NCBI GenBank assembly: GCA_023935145.1 | Contig: CM043698.1 | Location: forward strand, 37,430,001-37,494,000 | Origin: Bretschneidera sinensis | Taxonomy: Eukaryota; Streptophyta; Magnoliopsida; Brassicales; Akaniaceae | Reading direction: 5' to 3' | DNA: 64,000 nucleotides | In this document: positions 43,501-54,009 of the stretch, piece after piece | Layout: each line of letters starts with the position of its first letter | Numbering within the stretch: the first letter of the stretch is position 1 | Program-made: the position numbers and the translations under genes | Notes under the pieces: model-generated | What the model was told of the DNA's origin: nothing | Databases searched by the model: none | The model's input: only the letters and a program-made list of their open reading frames with translations

Positions 43501-44079
43501 CGTATTATGTCTTATTATACATTCCTCACGGAAACTGGTTTTACTGTGTTCCTTATTACACCACCCAAATATATTCATAGTATGTCTTATTATTCATTCA
43601 CTATAGCAGCTGACTTGGGATCTGCTTATAAAATAATATTGGTTCCTTGAAATGTAGGATTTGGATGCTGTGGAGGCACTAATTCAAGGCCTTGTGTTGT
43701 TCCAAGGGGGCATTCTCATGGTATTACGTCTGTTCACGTCACAACTGCTATCTCAAAAAAAAATCTAAATAAAATGATTGAATTAAGATGAATTTGTGTC
43801 AAATAAACTATTTCCAAAGTTGTTTTACCAAACACAACAATTTTTAGCTCCGTTGTTGTTTTACCAAAAACAATTTCAAAATCTATTTTGACAATCATAA
43901 ACTGGAAACACTGTTAGGCCAAATGGCACCTAAGTTGTGTTTCTTCTTGATTACAGGTCAGCCACGATGAACATCTTATATCTGGAAGTGTAGATGAGCT
44001 ATGGGCGGTATCGCAAGGCAACGTGGCACCTTTCCATGGAACATTCCATGATTACAAGAAGTTACTCCAGTCCTCTTAG
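34522..44079 (+). CDS. ABCF3: ABC transporter F family member 3 (GCN20-type ATPase)
   Basis: Soluble ABC-F protein with two ATPase domains and no membrane segments; relatives act with ribosomes and GCN2-type stress signalling. Eighteen coding exons: 34522-34725, 37011-37226, 37397-37586, 37776-37984, 38134-38292, 39483-39611, 39693-39794, 39903-40049, 40670-40732, 40847-40893, 41020-41079, 41360-41442, 41713-41807, 42154-42240, 42807-42894, 43197-43282, 43658-43720, 43957-44079; 716 residues in frame, matching the plant family. Walker A GRNGTGKT at 207-214 and GPNGIGKS at 539-546; signatures FSGGWRMR and LSGGQKSR; Walker [14 protein letters not shown] and [13 protein letters not shown]. The ABC-F linker carries [19 protein letters not shown]. 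Start: ATGACCGAAGTCGC, with no upstream ATG in frame. Large introns 1 and 5 hold TE fragments. Confidence 0.97.
35021..35272. mobile_element. MULE-type MITE in ABCF3 intron 1
   Basis: The left end GGGCGAATTTCAATAAAATA and the right end (reverse complement GGTGAATTTCAATAAAATAC) begin an imperfect inverted repeat that continues for about 60 bp on each side. The flanks are TTATTATCA (35012-35020) and TTATTATTA (35273-35281), an 8-of-9 match as expected for a 9-bp Mutator-like target duplication. About 252 bp, non-coding. Confidence 0.7.
35660..36560 (-). mobile_element. LINE (L1-type) fragment, antisense in ABCF3 intron 1
   Basis: On the minus strand, broken frames give HDVWCGDNP and [12 protein letters not shown], then [24 protein letters not shown] and KLWAW. 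These are the C-terminal RT-associated, zinc-binding part of plant L1 retrotransposons. Many stops interrupt the frame. The 3' end, GTTGGCACCCTCTCTTGGTGCC, matches the other LINE copies here. The fragment lies opposite to ABCF3 transcription. No target duplication was identified. Confidence 0.72.
38695..39047 (+). mobile_element. 5'-truncated LINE insertion in ABCF3 intron 5
   Basis: A 353-bp insert contains a LINE C-terminal reading ([41 protein letters not shown]), the 3' motif GAGTTGCACCCTCTTGGTGC and an A/T-rich tail. It is flanked by a perfect 12-bp direct repeat, TAGGTATTATTG, at 38683-38694 and 39048-39059. That is the hallmark of target-primed reverse transcription with severe 5' truncation. 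It shares transcriptional orientation with ABCF3. Splicing of neighbouring exons appears undisturbed. Confidence 0.85.
40225..40243. repeat. (TG)n microsatellite in an ABCF3 intron
   Basis: A TG run of about nine units is followed by TATATA. It lies in the intron between 40049 and 40670. Confidence 0.8.
43750..43935. mobile_element. MITE-like element in an ABCF3 intron
   Basis: Shares AGTTGTTTTACCAAACA, TTTTTAGCTC and related blocks with 28090-28310. Its right end, GGCCAAATGGCACC, is of the kind found at ends of short non-autonomous elements in plants. It is non-coding, between the exons ending 43720 and starting 43957, very close to the last acceptor. Confidence 0.45.
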
Positions 44080-45600
44080 GCATGCTATTTAACCTTTATC
44101 TCCTTGTGTAAAACTACTACCCTACATTAATTGCGGAAAATCAGAAGGATGTGAGCTCATTACAGAACACGAACTCTGGAGTATTTGTCAGTTTTGTCCG
44201 AGTGATCATGCATGGGAAATATGTATGTTAATTTTTTTTGATGAGCTGAGGGATTATCTTGCCATTTGGCATGTCTGCTTGGATATGAGAGTATGGTTAT
44301 TATTCTTTATTGCACCCATTTAATGGGTGGATTTATCATTCTTTTAATAGTACTATTTTTGAATTAGTGCAAGAATTCTTTGAAGTTGCCAAAGCAGTCC
44401 TCTCCTGACTTTTGAATACTCAATTCCTGCATGAGAATGCCTCCCACTTCCTGAGAAGAGTTCAAAGAGAGGCTTTTGATGTTGAGAGAGAAGTTGGAAT
44501 TAGCACGCTTGATGCAACTGATGCTTAGGAGTTAGGAGGCTACTAGGCAAGGATTACTTCCTAGTATCCCGATATAAAATGTTTCAGCAAAATATACTTG
44601 AATTTTTTTTTTAAGAAAAAAAGTTGGGATGTTGCTAAAATTTTGTCAAGTTCTACAATTGAATATTTGAATATGTACATTTTGAGAAATTCATCAAAAT
44701 TTCAAAATTAGATATAATTTAGTTAAAATGAAGATTTTTTTTTTTTACTTTACAATTGAAATTTGAATATCCATCAAAATCGGTGCCTTTTTGAGATTTC
44801 AAATTTATAATATGATATTTTTATCAAAATTGATACTATAAGCTTTATTAAAAATGAATTTGGATCAAATGAATTTTATGAAATACATTTATAATTTTAT
44901 ATTTAGTATGTTTGGAATAATAAAAAAAATATTGTTATGTTGATCAAAATACTTTTTCTTTTTCTCTCGTTTTTTTCAATCTTCCTCTCCTCTCTCTCTC
45001 CTCTTTTTTATTTTTCATGCTATTAAACAATTTAAATATAAGAACTCAACTAAATTTTACAATTTAATATAAAAAATTCGAACATAAAATTTTATTTCTA
45101 AATAAATTTGTTTTTTTAATTTATTTGAAAATACTTCTTCCATTTTTAGTGTGAAAATAAAATTCGATTTTTAATTTTTTATATATTAACAAATGACTCT
45201 ATCAATTAAACTAATTAACATTCACAAATATATTTTTAATGTACATCTAATGAATAAAATGTGAGATAACAAAATTATCAAATAAAAAAATATGATGTCT
45301 CAAGCACCAATATAGTTTTTCATATTAAAACGGACTAAACAATTCATTCTCCTCTCATTCTATCATTTTGTTCTTCAGACACACACCTTACCATAAAAAT
45401 AATCATATACGCATCCTTAAACTATAATCGTACGTAGAAAGGAGATCAAAGGCACATGGAGTGTTAATTACTTATCATTTACTTACGTCATTGAATTTCC
45501 TTAAAAAAGAAAGCACACTATCATTATCATTAGCGGGACGCTTATTTAATGTGTAATTACAAGGGGAGTCCATAAATGACCAAAATAACCGTACAAATTA
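44080..45600. other. Intergenic region after ABCF3
   Basis: The ABCF3 3'UTR, then AT-rich DNA with T and A homopolymers (44600-45300). No coding region was recognised. The right end leads into the promoter and leader of the small gene at 45839. Confidence 0.5.
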
Positions 45601-45630
45601 TAGCAAATTTACCCACAAATAAAGCAAAAA

Positions 45631-45650
45631 CTCTCTCTCTCTCTCTCTCT
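45631..45650. repeat. (CT)10 microsatellite in the leader of the small gene
   Basis: Ten CT units within a pyrimidine-rich tract (45631-45760) lie upstream of the start codon at 45839. CT runs in 5' leaders are frequent in plant genes and may influence transcription initiation. Confidence 0.8.
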
Positions 45651-45838
45651 TCAATCCACCCCTGCCATTTTCCCCCAAATCTCAGGTCCTCTCCATTTTT
45701 CCCCTTAAACCCCTCCTTATCCTCACCTTGTTTCCCTTTCAAATCTCTCAATTACCATAATCAAATTTCAAATCAATCTCAATTTCATTTGATAGCTATT
45801 TTGCTTATAATCGAAGGAAAGAGACAGAAAAAGATAAA

Positions 45839-46057
45839 ATGGAAAACAGCAACAACAACAACATGAGTATCATATCACGAGAGAAGCTGGACCAGGTGGC
45901 GACCTGGGTGAGCACCTCCGTGATCTCCGCGTTCTTCGCATCTCTGGAGCGTTTCTCGTGCGTCAACCTCACCACCACCGACCCCGACGAGGACGAGGAC
46001 GAGGCCAACGATCGCCCTCTCACCTTTTCCGTTCCTCATCCAAACGATATCGTTTAG
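45839..46057 (+). CDS. Small acidic protein of unknown function, 72 residues
   Basis: Single-exon frame: an Asn-rich start (MENSNNNNMS), a central helix-like segment REKLDQVATWVSTSVISAFF, then RFSCVNLTTTDPDEDEDEAN and a short tail ending PHPNDIV. The central segment is amphipathic to hydrophobic, and the acidic stretch is Asp/Glu-rich. Local GC content and codon use rise sharply compared with the flanks, as for a real exon. The leader is CT-rich, and the 3' side returns to AT-rich sequence. The overall look recalls small conserved angiosperm proteins that I cannot name, so no function is given. The start could also be the Met at residue 9 (MSIISREK). Confidence 0.7.
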   Translation: MENSNNNNMSIISREKLDQVATWVSTSVISAFFASLERFSCVNLTTTDPDEDEDEANDRPLTFSVPHPNDIV

Positions 46058-46954
46058 CGCTCCCTCAACCCAACACCTCCTCTGTTCGATCCACGCTTCC
46101 CTGTTTGGTATTTTATATTACACCACCTCCTCCCATTTAGGGTTCTTTTTCTTTTTTAAAAAAATATAAATATATGTTGTCATGTGACTTGGGGATTTTT
46201 AATTGACGTTGTCGTTGTGGTGGGTATTATGTAATAAAAATTTTAAAAAATATCATTTGAAGCTGGTCTTGGATATGCTCTCTATTTGATACTATTCTCT
46301 TTTTAGAGGTTGGATTTTTTTTTCTGTTCTGGAAATGGAATCGTGGGCTGTGTTTGGCATGTAATCAAAGATCTGTTATTTCCTTTTATTCTTTCAATTT
46401 CAGGTATTAATTTTTAAGATTGGATGTGTTTGGCATGCCATTGTTTGGTATAATTGATGACATACGATCAAATGTTTTTCTGGTTGGCTGTGTAGGATAT
46501 AGTTAATTTTCTGATATTGCATTAATAGCATCCAATTTCCATGTCTAAGGTTAAATTTGGATGCAATATGTATGCCGTCTCTGTAAATTAATGAGGTTAA
46601 TCTCTTCACTGGTAATACTCCATAAACAAGGGCTTTAAAAGCTCAGCTTGAATGTTGTAGCTAGATGATTTTGCAGATTCTGGTGCAAAAAAACCTTGGT
46701 TTGGCCACAAATTGAAACCCTAAGATTAGTATTTGTTAACTAACTACACCTGCAGCACGGGAATAATCAAGGAGTTCTGTGAGGGGTGCCTTTAGGTAAT
46801 TGTGAAGGATTTTGTTGTTTGTAATGGCCCCATAAACGTTATATAACTTAATCATTAGTTTTGAATTCTAATTTCCACTTGATCTCAAGTATTGCCTCTC
46901 TAAATGTGCTGCTTTTTAGGATATTAGCAGTAATCTATTAACAAGTTGAACAGA

Positions 46955-47235
46955 GTTTTGACATGAGACCGTGAGAGCCTACCCCAACCCCACTTTACTC
47001 CTTTACCAATTACCACCTGAACCAATATCCGAGGTGCAATGCAGTCTTCCAAGTGAATAAGTGGGTTTGTGATTATAAGCTATTCTTCTTTAGTTTGTTC
47101 AAATGCACCCTATAGTTTTGACATGAGACTCTGAGAGCCGACCCCAACCCCACTTTACCCCCTTACTAATTACCACCTGAACCAATATCCAGGCTGCAAT
47201 GCGGTCTTCCAAGTGAACAAGTGGGCCTGTGAAAT
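46955..47235. repeat. Tandem duplication, 160-bp period
   Basis: The unit starts GTTTTGACATGAGA and includes CCCCAACCCCACTTTA, ATTACCACCTGAACCAATAT, GTCTTCCAAGTGAA and AAGTGGG. It occurs at 46955 and again at 47115, with about 10% differences. About 40 bases between the units are less similar. Confidence 0.85.
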
Positions 47236-47814
47236 GCATCCTTAGGCCTTAGCTAACTTAGCGAGTTTTAAACACACGTTTTGCAAATGCATGGCTGCTT
47301 GATTAAGTGAATATGCTATTTAACTCCTGCTAGGCTCTGGAAAGTTGTCAGGCTGATATCCTTATGCTGGTTCGCCTATTGGGTATGAATTGACCCAGAT
47401 TGGTGGTTATGTATTGCAACACTAAGGATAAATTGTTGGTGATCTCAGTTTGTTTGGATATTACTCATTTGTCCTTTTCTTTCGTCATTTTATCCTCTTG
47501 AGATGCTTGTGTGCTCATGTAGAAATTGTTTCCATGCAAAATGCAGAAAGATTGGCTGAGTGTTAGTATAGTTATACTTCTTGTGGAATAGTCATTGTTC
47601 TGACAAATTGTCATGAATATCTTACTCTCAGAAGAGAACATTCATTGATAATAAACCTAGAACCTAGTTTGACAAATTTTCTTGCTAGCTACTACATGTA
47701 GCATCAAGGAGCTTGATTTCTGCACGGTAAAAAATAGGGGAAATGAGAGAAAAATGAAGTCTGTATTCCGCATAGCCTTCTTTAAATTTCACAGCAAGTG
47801 CATTACCGCAAAAC

Positions 47815-47882
47815 TCCTCTCTCTCTCTCACTCTCTGTCTGTCTGTCTCCCTCGCTTTGTCTATCTCTATCTATCTATCCAT
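47815..47882. repeat. Compound simple repeat (CT, GTCT, ATCT)
   Basis: CTCTCTCTCTCAC, then GTCTGTCTGTCT, then CTATCTATCTATC follow one another. It is a compound microsatellite. Confidence 0.8.
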
Positions 47883-48634
47883 CAGCTCCTAATTCTTAGT
47901 TTTTGTAAAAGTCTATACTTGGAATAAGAACACTAGATATGCATATTTAAACTTTACCAACAGTATTAATCTCCATGATCCCTCCAACAAAGCAGCGTGA
48001 GTACGCAACGACGGATTATGTACAACCTTGCTCTCTTCTCCTTCAGAAACCTACTCTTTGTTACCTGAACTTTCACTTGCTTTTGTGAGGTACAACCTGA
48101 TGATTCCATGAACTTTCCTTCCTCCTGGATTTGCCTTATGCTGCAACACCTTGTGCCTTGTTTATCTCAGATTCTAAGGAGTTTCTGCCCTATAAGATTC
48201 TTTTATAGGAGTTACTGTAGTATGTTGTCAACTTGTCAGTTTTGCTTTGAAGTCAGTAAATAATTGGTGGAAATAGTAAAGGCCTCAAGACTTAACTCTA
48301 CTGTGCTTTTGTGGTCAACCAGTTTGCTGGTTTTCTGCTTCCATATACTGTCTTCTGCTGTGCTGGTATCCGGACTTCCAGGTTCAATGTCTCCTGAACC
48401 AACCAATTTAGTGTTCTGTTTCCAGGATTTATTGCCAAGAAGGCAAATGGACCACACAGCCTTTTAGGCATTTTAGGAATGGTTTGGATGCTGGATGTTC
48501 TTGGGCATATAATATTTTCAGTGAGACATCACTCCGTGGAACCTTTCTTTATATTATCTGACCTTATTATTAAACATTATTATCAGACATTATTGGCGTC
48601 TTAGATCTCCCTACCTAAGTGGAACATAGAAGAT

Positions 48635-48700
48635 GTTTGGGATTCTATTTAAGTTAGCTTAAAGCAATTTAACTTAAATACAAACTCAAACATGACCATA
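48635..48700. mobile_element. Miniature hairpin element
   Basis: GATGTTTGGGATTCTATTTA on the left pairs with TAAATACAAACTCAAACATG on the right across a short loop. The whole 65-bp stretch is close to its own reverse complement. It resembles the ends of larger TGTTTGGG-type elements in this window. Confidence 0.5.
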
Positions 48701-49019
48701 ATCCTCTTGTTCTTAAATCGTCAGAAGTATTTTCTCTACATAAATGTATGATGTATTTGTGTGAAATATAATTATATATTTGAAGTGTGGTAGTACTTAC
48801 AATTTAGTCCCAAATTTTGAAAAATAGATAAACTCATTTTATGGTTAAGGAATTTAACAAAAAAAGAAAAAGAAAATCTAAATGTATTTTAACCAGTATT
48901 TGTCATGTGTGTAACAAACAACTCGTGTCTTATGTTAGGTAGCTGACAAAAATAATATTCGTTAGAGTAAAAACGGAGGGAGAAGATGGAAAAATAAGAT
49001 AATTGGTGTTTTTATTTAC

Positions 49020-49375
49020 TGTTTGATAAAGATGATAGAAAAATGAGGGAGAAGAAGAAAAGGACAAAAAATAGTTTATTTTTAGCTTTCATTTTCCAAT
49101 TATCCCAATTTGGGAAGCTTATGATTTATTTACGTGGGAAGAAAACACTAATCATTTCTCTTTTATTTCTTACAAAATTGTGGAAAGAGGTAATGCTTTA
49201 CTCAAAAGTGAGACATTTATGTCTTATTACTACATTTTCAAGTAAAAAGTTTAATCTATTCATGCTTTATTACTATATTTTTAAGTAAAACAATAGATTT
49301 GGTGGAAAAAAAAATATTGACCTTCTTCTTCTTTTTTTTTTTTTCATTTTTCTTTTCTATCAATGATAATATTAA
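49020..49375. mobile_element. MITE-like element
   Basis: The left part, TTGATAAAGATGATAGAAAA, is matched in inverted form on the right by TTTCTTTTCTATCAATGATA. Internal blocks (AAATAGTTTATTTTTAG, AGCTTATGATTTATT) recur at 29850-30075. Non-coding. Confidence 0.45.
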
Positions 49376-50133
49376 TGTAATTACTTTGGATATAAATATC
49401 ATATCAACCAAATTTTTTGGTAAAAGAGATCATTTTTCAAAAGCTTAAACTAAATTATAATTACTATCAAATTTGAAAAATACAATTATATATCACCCCC
49501 ACATATTTCAAAATTGATCAGCAGCACATCTTCGTGGACAAGAATGATATATGTTGCCCATTTCCTTGCCGCACCGAGGATTTTCTCAACCTTGGAACTC
49601 TTAACACTCGGGGCACTGTATCTCCTTTGCCTCCACTTTGCCAAGAAAAGCGAGAACAGGAGAGCTACCTAAACTGATAATATATTTGTAAGATATTATT
49701 GGGAGATTGTAATATATTTGAAATATCGTTTTCAATGTCGGGAGTTCATGCCCTTTTTTTTTTTTTTGGTTATATGTACAAATTTGCATTTTTAATAGAA
49801 ATTACAGTATAATTTTCAATTTGTGGTGGGCCTGAAAACAAAATGAGCTGAAATTATTTATACTTTTTTTTATTATTTTTGATGCAAAGTGATTACAAAT
49901 TTTTTTATAAAGAGAAAATCTGACCTTTTTTTTTCCACAAAAATTAGGTGGTAATGAAAATTTATGTTCACATTTTGATGTTGTGTTTAGATTTTGAAAA
50001 TTTTGAATGAAAGAAAAATTGCAAAAAATAAATAAATGACAAAAATTAAAGCATTTTTTCTGTTTCCATTTGGATATCAAATACTTATAAAAAACAATAT
50101 GAATAAACAAAAAATAAACGAAACATATAAATG

Positions 50134-50138
50134 GGTTT
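50134..50138. repeat. Target-site duplication, left copy (GGTTT)
   Basis: GGTTT directly precedes the left LTR and is repeated exactly at 60081-60085 after the right LTR. This 5-bp duplication is typical for Gypsy integration and fixes the element boundaries. Confidence 0.9.
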
Positions 50139-50666
50139 TGTTGATGTCGAGGGAATGTTGCTGACCTAGCGTTGATTTCTTGGGATCTGCACAAGTGAAT
50201 GGAGGTGAACTAGGGGGCCCACGGAAGGAGGGGAGTGGGAGGCCTCCGAAGGCGCTCCGACGCTCTAATTAGGACGAGGGCTTAAGAGAGGCCGATGCCT
50301 AATTTTAAAACAGATTAATGCGGATTTTTCCTTGTGTTTGTGAAGTGAAAAAGTTGTGTTGTGAACTTACGTACCTCAGGCCATTTGTAGTATTCTAAGC
50401 GGAGGTCAGCCATGTGGGGGAGGGATGGCTTCATCCCTTCGATTCCGGGCTTCTGGAGTTAGACCTTAGTTGCATGCTCAGAGGGTCGCGTGTTTCAGAG
50501 GAGGTTAGATCCGCTAATCGCGCTTTGACGTGGCGATGACGTGATTTGTTCGTTCCACGTGTGCCTTGTCATGCTGCGGAGGCTGGACATGTGTCAGCAT
50601 CTTATTGGTGATGCAAGACCCTACGTGTTGACGTCCTATTGGACGAGGGTATTGTGGGCTCCATCA
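50139..50666 (-). repeat. Left LTR (3' LTR of the element)
   Basis: 528 bp, TGTTGATG at one end and CCATCA at the other (TG...CA). It aligns along its full length, without gaps, with 59553-60080; I count about 55 differences by hand (about 10%), mostly transitions. Element genes read on the minus strand, so this is the 3' LTR. Its TATA equivalent has decayed to TACAAATG (50382-50389, minus). ACGT-core motifs, including CACGTG at 50556, persist. Confidence 0.95.
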
Positions 50667-50684
50667 CAGGCCCCCCACTTCCTC
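50667..50684 (-). other. Polypurine tract next to the 3' LTR
   Basis: On the minus strand GAGGAAGTGGGGGGCCTG stands directly before the 3' LTR. A purine-rich tract with AGTGGGGGG is where plus-strand DNA priming would start. Two to four non-purine bases separate it from the LTR. Confidence 0.7.
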
Positions 50685-50819
50685 AGGTACTTGTGCCTTG
50701 AGGAAGTAAGATTCGATGTTCGTACTGTGGTCGAGCGTTTGTACTTAGAGATATTGGAAAACGGATGGTTCATGTCCTTGGACTGGGCAACCTTGGAGCA
50801 AGTCTAGTCTTCATGCTCA

Positions 50820-51470
50820 AGCTTGGGGACTTTGGGTCGAGTGTATGAGGGGCAACTCACATGCTCGGACCTGGAGATTCTGGGTCGAGCGCATGAGGAG
50901 CAGCTCACTTGCTCGACTTTAGAGGTTCTGGGCAGAGTGTGTGAGGAGCAGCTCATATGCTCGACCTTAGAGATTCTGGGCCGAGTGTGTGAGGCACAGC
51001 CCATACGCTCAGACTTGGGGACTTTTAGGCCGAGCGTGTGACAAGCAGTCCATACGCTCGGACTTGGAGACTTTTAGGCCGAGCATGTTGCAAACAACTC
51101 ACATGCTCGGTCTTTGGAGATTTTGGGCCGAGTGTGTGACAAGCAGCTTACATGCTCGGTCTTGAAGACTTCAGGTTGAGCGTGTGACAAGCAGTCCATA
51201 CGCTCAGACTTGGAGACTTTTAGTCTGAGTATGTGACAAGCAGCTCACATGCTTGGTATGCGAAGTTTTCAGGCCGAGCGTGTGACAATCAGTCTATACA
51301 CTCGAACTTAGAGACTTTTAGGCTGAGCATGTGACAAGCAGCTCACATGCTCGGTCTTTGAAGATTCTGGGTCGAGCGTGTAAGGAGCAGCTCACATGCT
51401 CGGTCTTGGAGACTTCAGGACGAACGTGTGACAAGTAGTCCATAGGCTCGGTCTTGGAGCTTTTTCCCTT
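50820..51470. repeat. About 13 tandem 48-50 bp repeats inside the retrotransposon
   Basis: Each unit has the pattern GGAGACTTTTAGGCCGAGCG, TGTGACAAGCAG, CTCACATGCTCGG, CTT. Units differ at 10-25% of positions and alternate between ACATGCTCGG and ATACGCTCGG types. The array sits between the antisense gene's promoter region and the polypurine tract. Related Tat-lineage elements are known for such arrays in their 3' untranslated region. The first four units are exactly 48 bp, so they translate as a 16-residue repeat. Confidence 0.92.
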
Positions 51471-51767
51471 GGGTTCTTTTCTGGACTTCTTCTCCTATGA
51501 GCTTCTTCTCTTGAGCCTATGGGCTTTCTTCCCTTAGGCCCATGGGCTTACATCCCTTAGGCCCATGGGCTTACTCTAGGTTTAAAGACACATTAAATAG
51601 GGTGGCGGCTGCTTTTCATATGGCGGTGTCTGGGGCATGGGCAGGGTCGTACCTTTATGACAGCTGGTGCCTTGGGGAGAGAGAATAGAACCTAGGTGAC
51701 ATCAAAGGTCACGTCTTTCCAGTTGGAGGGAGATTAATGTCCCTCGTTTTTGCTGCCTGTAATCCTT

Positions 51768-51774
51768 TATATAA
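51768..51774 (+). promoter_or_regulatory. TATA box for the antisense gene
   Basis: CCTTTATATAAGGATG is a good TATA box about 250 bp upstream of the antisense start codon. It lies outside the LTRs and faces opposite to gag-pol. The following leader is GA-rich (GAGAGAGAAAGAAACC). Confidence 0.6.
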
Positions 51775-52018
51775 GGATGATTTCTTCCCCTGTTATTCTC
51801 ACTTCATTTTTAGAGTTTTTGAGAGAGAAAGAAACCTTGAGAGCTCTCGGAGTCAGATTGAGAGTTCAGAGTTCTTGATCAGCAGCTCGGGAGATTCGGT
51901 GAATTGGGAGTTCAAGCTGCTCAGGATTCGGCCTGTTGGAGTGGTGATTTTTTGGAGGAACCGAAGCCGTACACACAATCCAAACTCAATCCCTTGGTGA
52001 GTCTCCTGTCCCTTTACC

Positions 52019-54009
52019 ATGTCTGAATATAGAGTAAGTAGTGGTAGTGAGGCCAGTGGGGATTTGTCACGGGAGTTAGAGGAGGCAATGGGTGTCTCCT
52101 CCAGTGAGGATATCTCCTCTTTGGAGATCGTTCCTCAGAAGGGTACCTTTGCCCTGGTGCCTTTCGTCCCTAAGGGAGATAATGAAGAAAGAAGTGAGAA
52201 GGAGGCCTCTACTGAAGAGAAGGATGAGGCTAACCGTACATTGGTGGCGATCAGGGAGGATGCCTCAGTCAAGGAGAGGGAGGAACGGTCATTCGAGGCC
52301 AATTATGTGCCGAGAGTAATTGGGGAGACGGAGCTTCGGGTAATGAGGAGAGTTTATCGCATCCCGATAGATTACGCCCTTTGGGCACCAGAGGGTGGGG
52401 AGAAGGCTTGCGATGCCCTCCCGAGCTGTGCTTCTTATGAGCTGTGCATCTATGAGCAGCACATGAAGGCCGGGCTTAGGTTCCTCCTCCACATTTTCTT
52501 TTGCTCAGTGCTTAGATACTTCTGTGTAGCACTAGGTCAACTGGTGCTCAAATCGGTGTGCCTTATTATGGCTTTTATAGTCGTGTGCCAGGAAGTGGGC
52601 GGCGTTATGAACCTGAACGTCTTCAAGGCCCACTTCCATATTAGCAAGCTTGGGCAGACCAGCTGGGTTGTGGTCAGCTCGAGGGCTAAGAAGAGTGTGT
52701 TGAAGAAGAAACCGTCCTCCATAAAAAAAATGGAAGGGATCATTTTTCTCTATCCGAAGTGCTGAGAGCTTCAACGTCCCCCTCTGCTGGAGCTTAGACC
52801 GTGCCGGCAGATGCAAGAGGCCGCACCTTCTAAACCGAGAGCAGGAGACGTTGAAGGCGATGCTGGCCATGCCTTTGGATGCAAAAGTCCTTTATGACAA
52901 CGAAGAGCTTCATAGGCGCGGCCTCTGCCCGTCCTGCCCCCCAACGGACATGGAGCATGGTAACTTTTTAGCATTTGGTTAATCTTTCACCTGCTATTTC
53001 CTTTATCTTGATTTACTAACGCTTTTTCTTCGGGTAGAGATGGAGCTGGCCGTGCAAGCAATGGAGAGGGCCAATAGGATGGCCAAGGAGAGGAAATGGG
53101 CTTTGGAGGGGAAAGGCTCGGCCCCAACCCAGCCCCAGAAGAAGGAGGCCTGGGCATCCAGCCCCGTCAATAACTTATTGCTGTGGAGAGCTTTTCGAGG
53201 CCTTCTTTCCCAGAGCAGCAAGTCGCTCTAGTGGCCTCACCTCTACCCTAGGGTCCCTCCTCGTCCAAGGAGGTGCCTAGGGCATCTGCCCCCTTCTCCC
53301 CCGGTGGGCGCTAAAGGTCGACGATTCGGTGTTTGCCCATCCGAGGGTCACCCGGGAGCATTTCATCATGGGGATCCCTCCCTGTGACATGGTGGAGGTC
53401 TCTCGGAGGCCTTTCAAAGAGCTTTGCTTGGCCATCGAGGCCATGACTTCCCAGGTACTTCCCTTTTACTTCTTTCATTTGTTTTAGTTTTCATTCTAAC
53501 TATTTTTTCTGACATCTTTTCTACTTGTTTCAGACCAGTGTCCTATCTCGGTGCAATATGGATATGGTCGAGCGTCTAGGGAAGTGCGAGCAGAAGCTCG
53601 ACGAGACTCGGGAGCTCATCCAGGCACTGTCTTCCTCCCTCGAGGTGACTAAGAAGGCCAAGGAAGAGGTCATCAGAGAGAGAGATCAACGACATCAGGC
53701 TAAGGATTCCTTTAGGGCAGAGACCCGCGAGTCCGAGTGCCAAGCGCAAGAGAAGTCTTGAAGACCACGCGTAAGGCTGTAGAAGAGAATGAGGCTTTGC
53801 TGGAGGAGGTCGGAGGCCAGTTCTTTGAGGGCTTTTACGAGGCCAAGAGGAAGGCTAAGTCTCTCTTCCCTGAGACCAACTTTTTCGACCTTGAGCTAGA
53901 GTCCTCTAGAGAGGAGGGCGCTGCTACTACTACTGGTGGGGATGCCGAGGGCATGACTGGAGCTGAGCCACTGGAGGCCCTGGAAGATGAGGCTCATCGG
54001 GAGGATTAG
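52019..54009 (+). pseudogene. Antisense gene of the retrotransposon (gypsy-type transposon domain plus coiled coil)
   Basis: Runs opposite to gag-pol. The first part (52019-52765) starts MSEYRVSSGSEASGDL, is Glu/Lys-rich, then has RVYRIPIDYALWAP, CIYEQHMKAGLRFLLH and a hydrophobic middle, the domain annotated in plants as putative gypsy-type transposon (Pfam Transposase_28 style). The frame slips at an A8 run near 52724-52731 and continues one frame over to 52959. Apparent introns: 52960-53037 (donor GTAACT, branch site TACTAAC at 53024-53030, acceptor GGGTAG) and 53455-53533 (GTACTT...TTTCAG). Exon 3, from 53534, is a coiled coil (ERLGKCEQKLDETRELIQAL) with another frame slip near 53740, ending EDEAHRED at 54009. 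A further break lies near 53200-53290. Role unknown; Grande- and RIRE2-type elements carry comparable antisense ORFs. Confidence 0.82.

Larger units (their letters stand above)
46058..50133. other. Intergenic region left of the retrotransposon
   Basis: About 4 kb without a convincing gene. It contains a 160-bp-period duplication (46955-47235), a mixed CT/GTCT/ATCT simple repeat (about 47815-47882), a 65-bp hairpin (48635-48700) and a MITE-like element (about 49020-49375). Short open frames lack family resemblance. Confidence 0.5.

Noticed and set aside
50820..51470. CRISPR-like regular repeat array
   Set aside because: Units are contiguous and imperfect, with no unique spacers, in a plant genome inside a retrotransposon; it is an ordinary tandem array.
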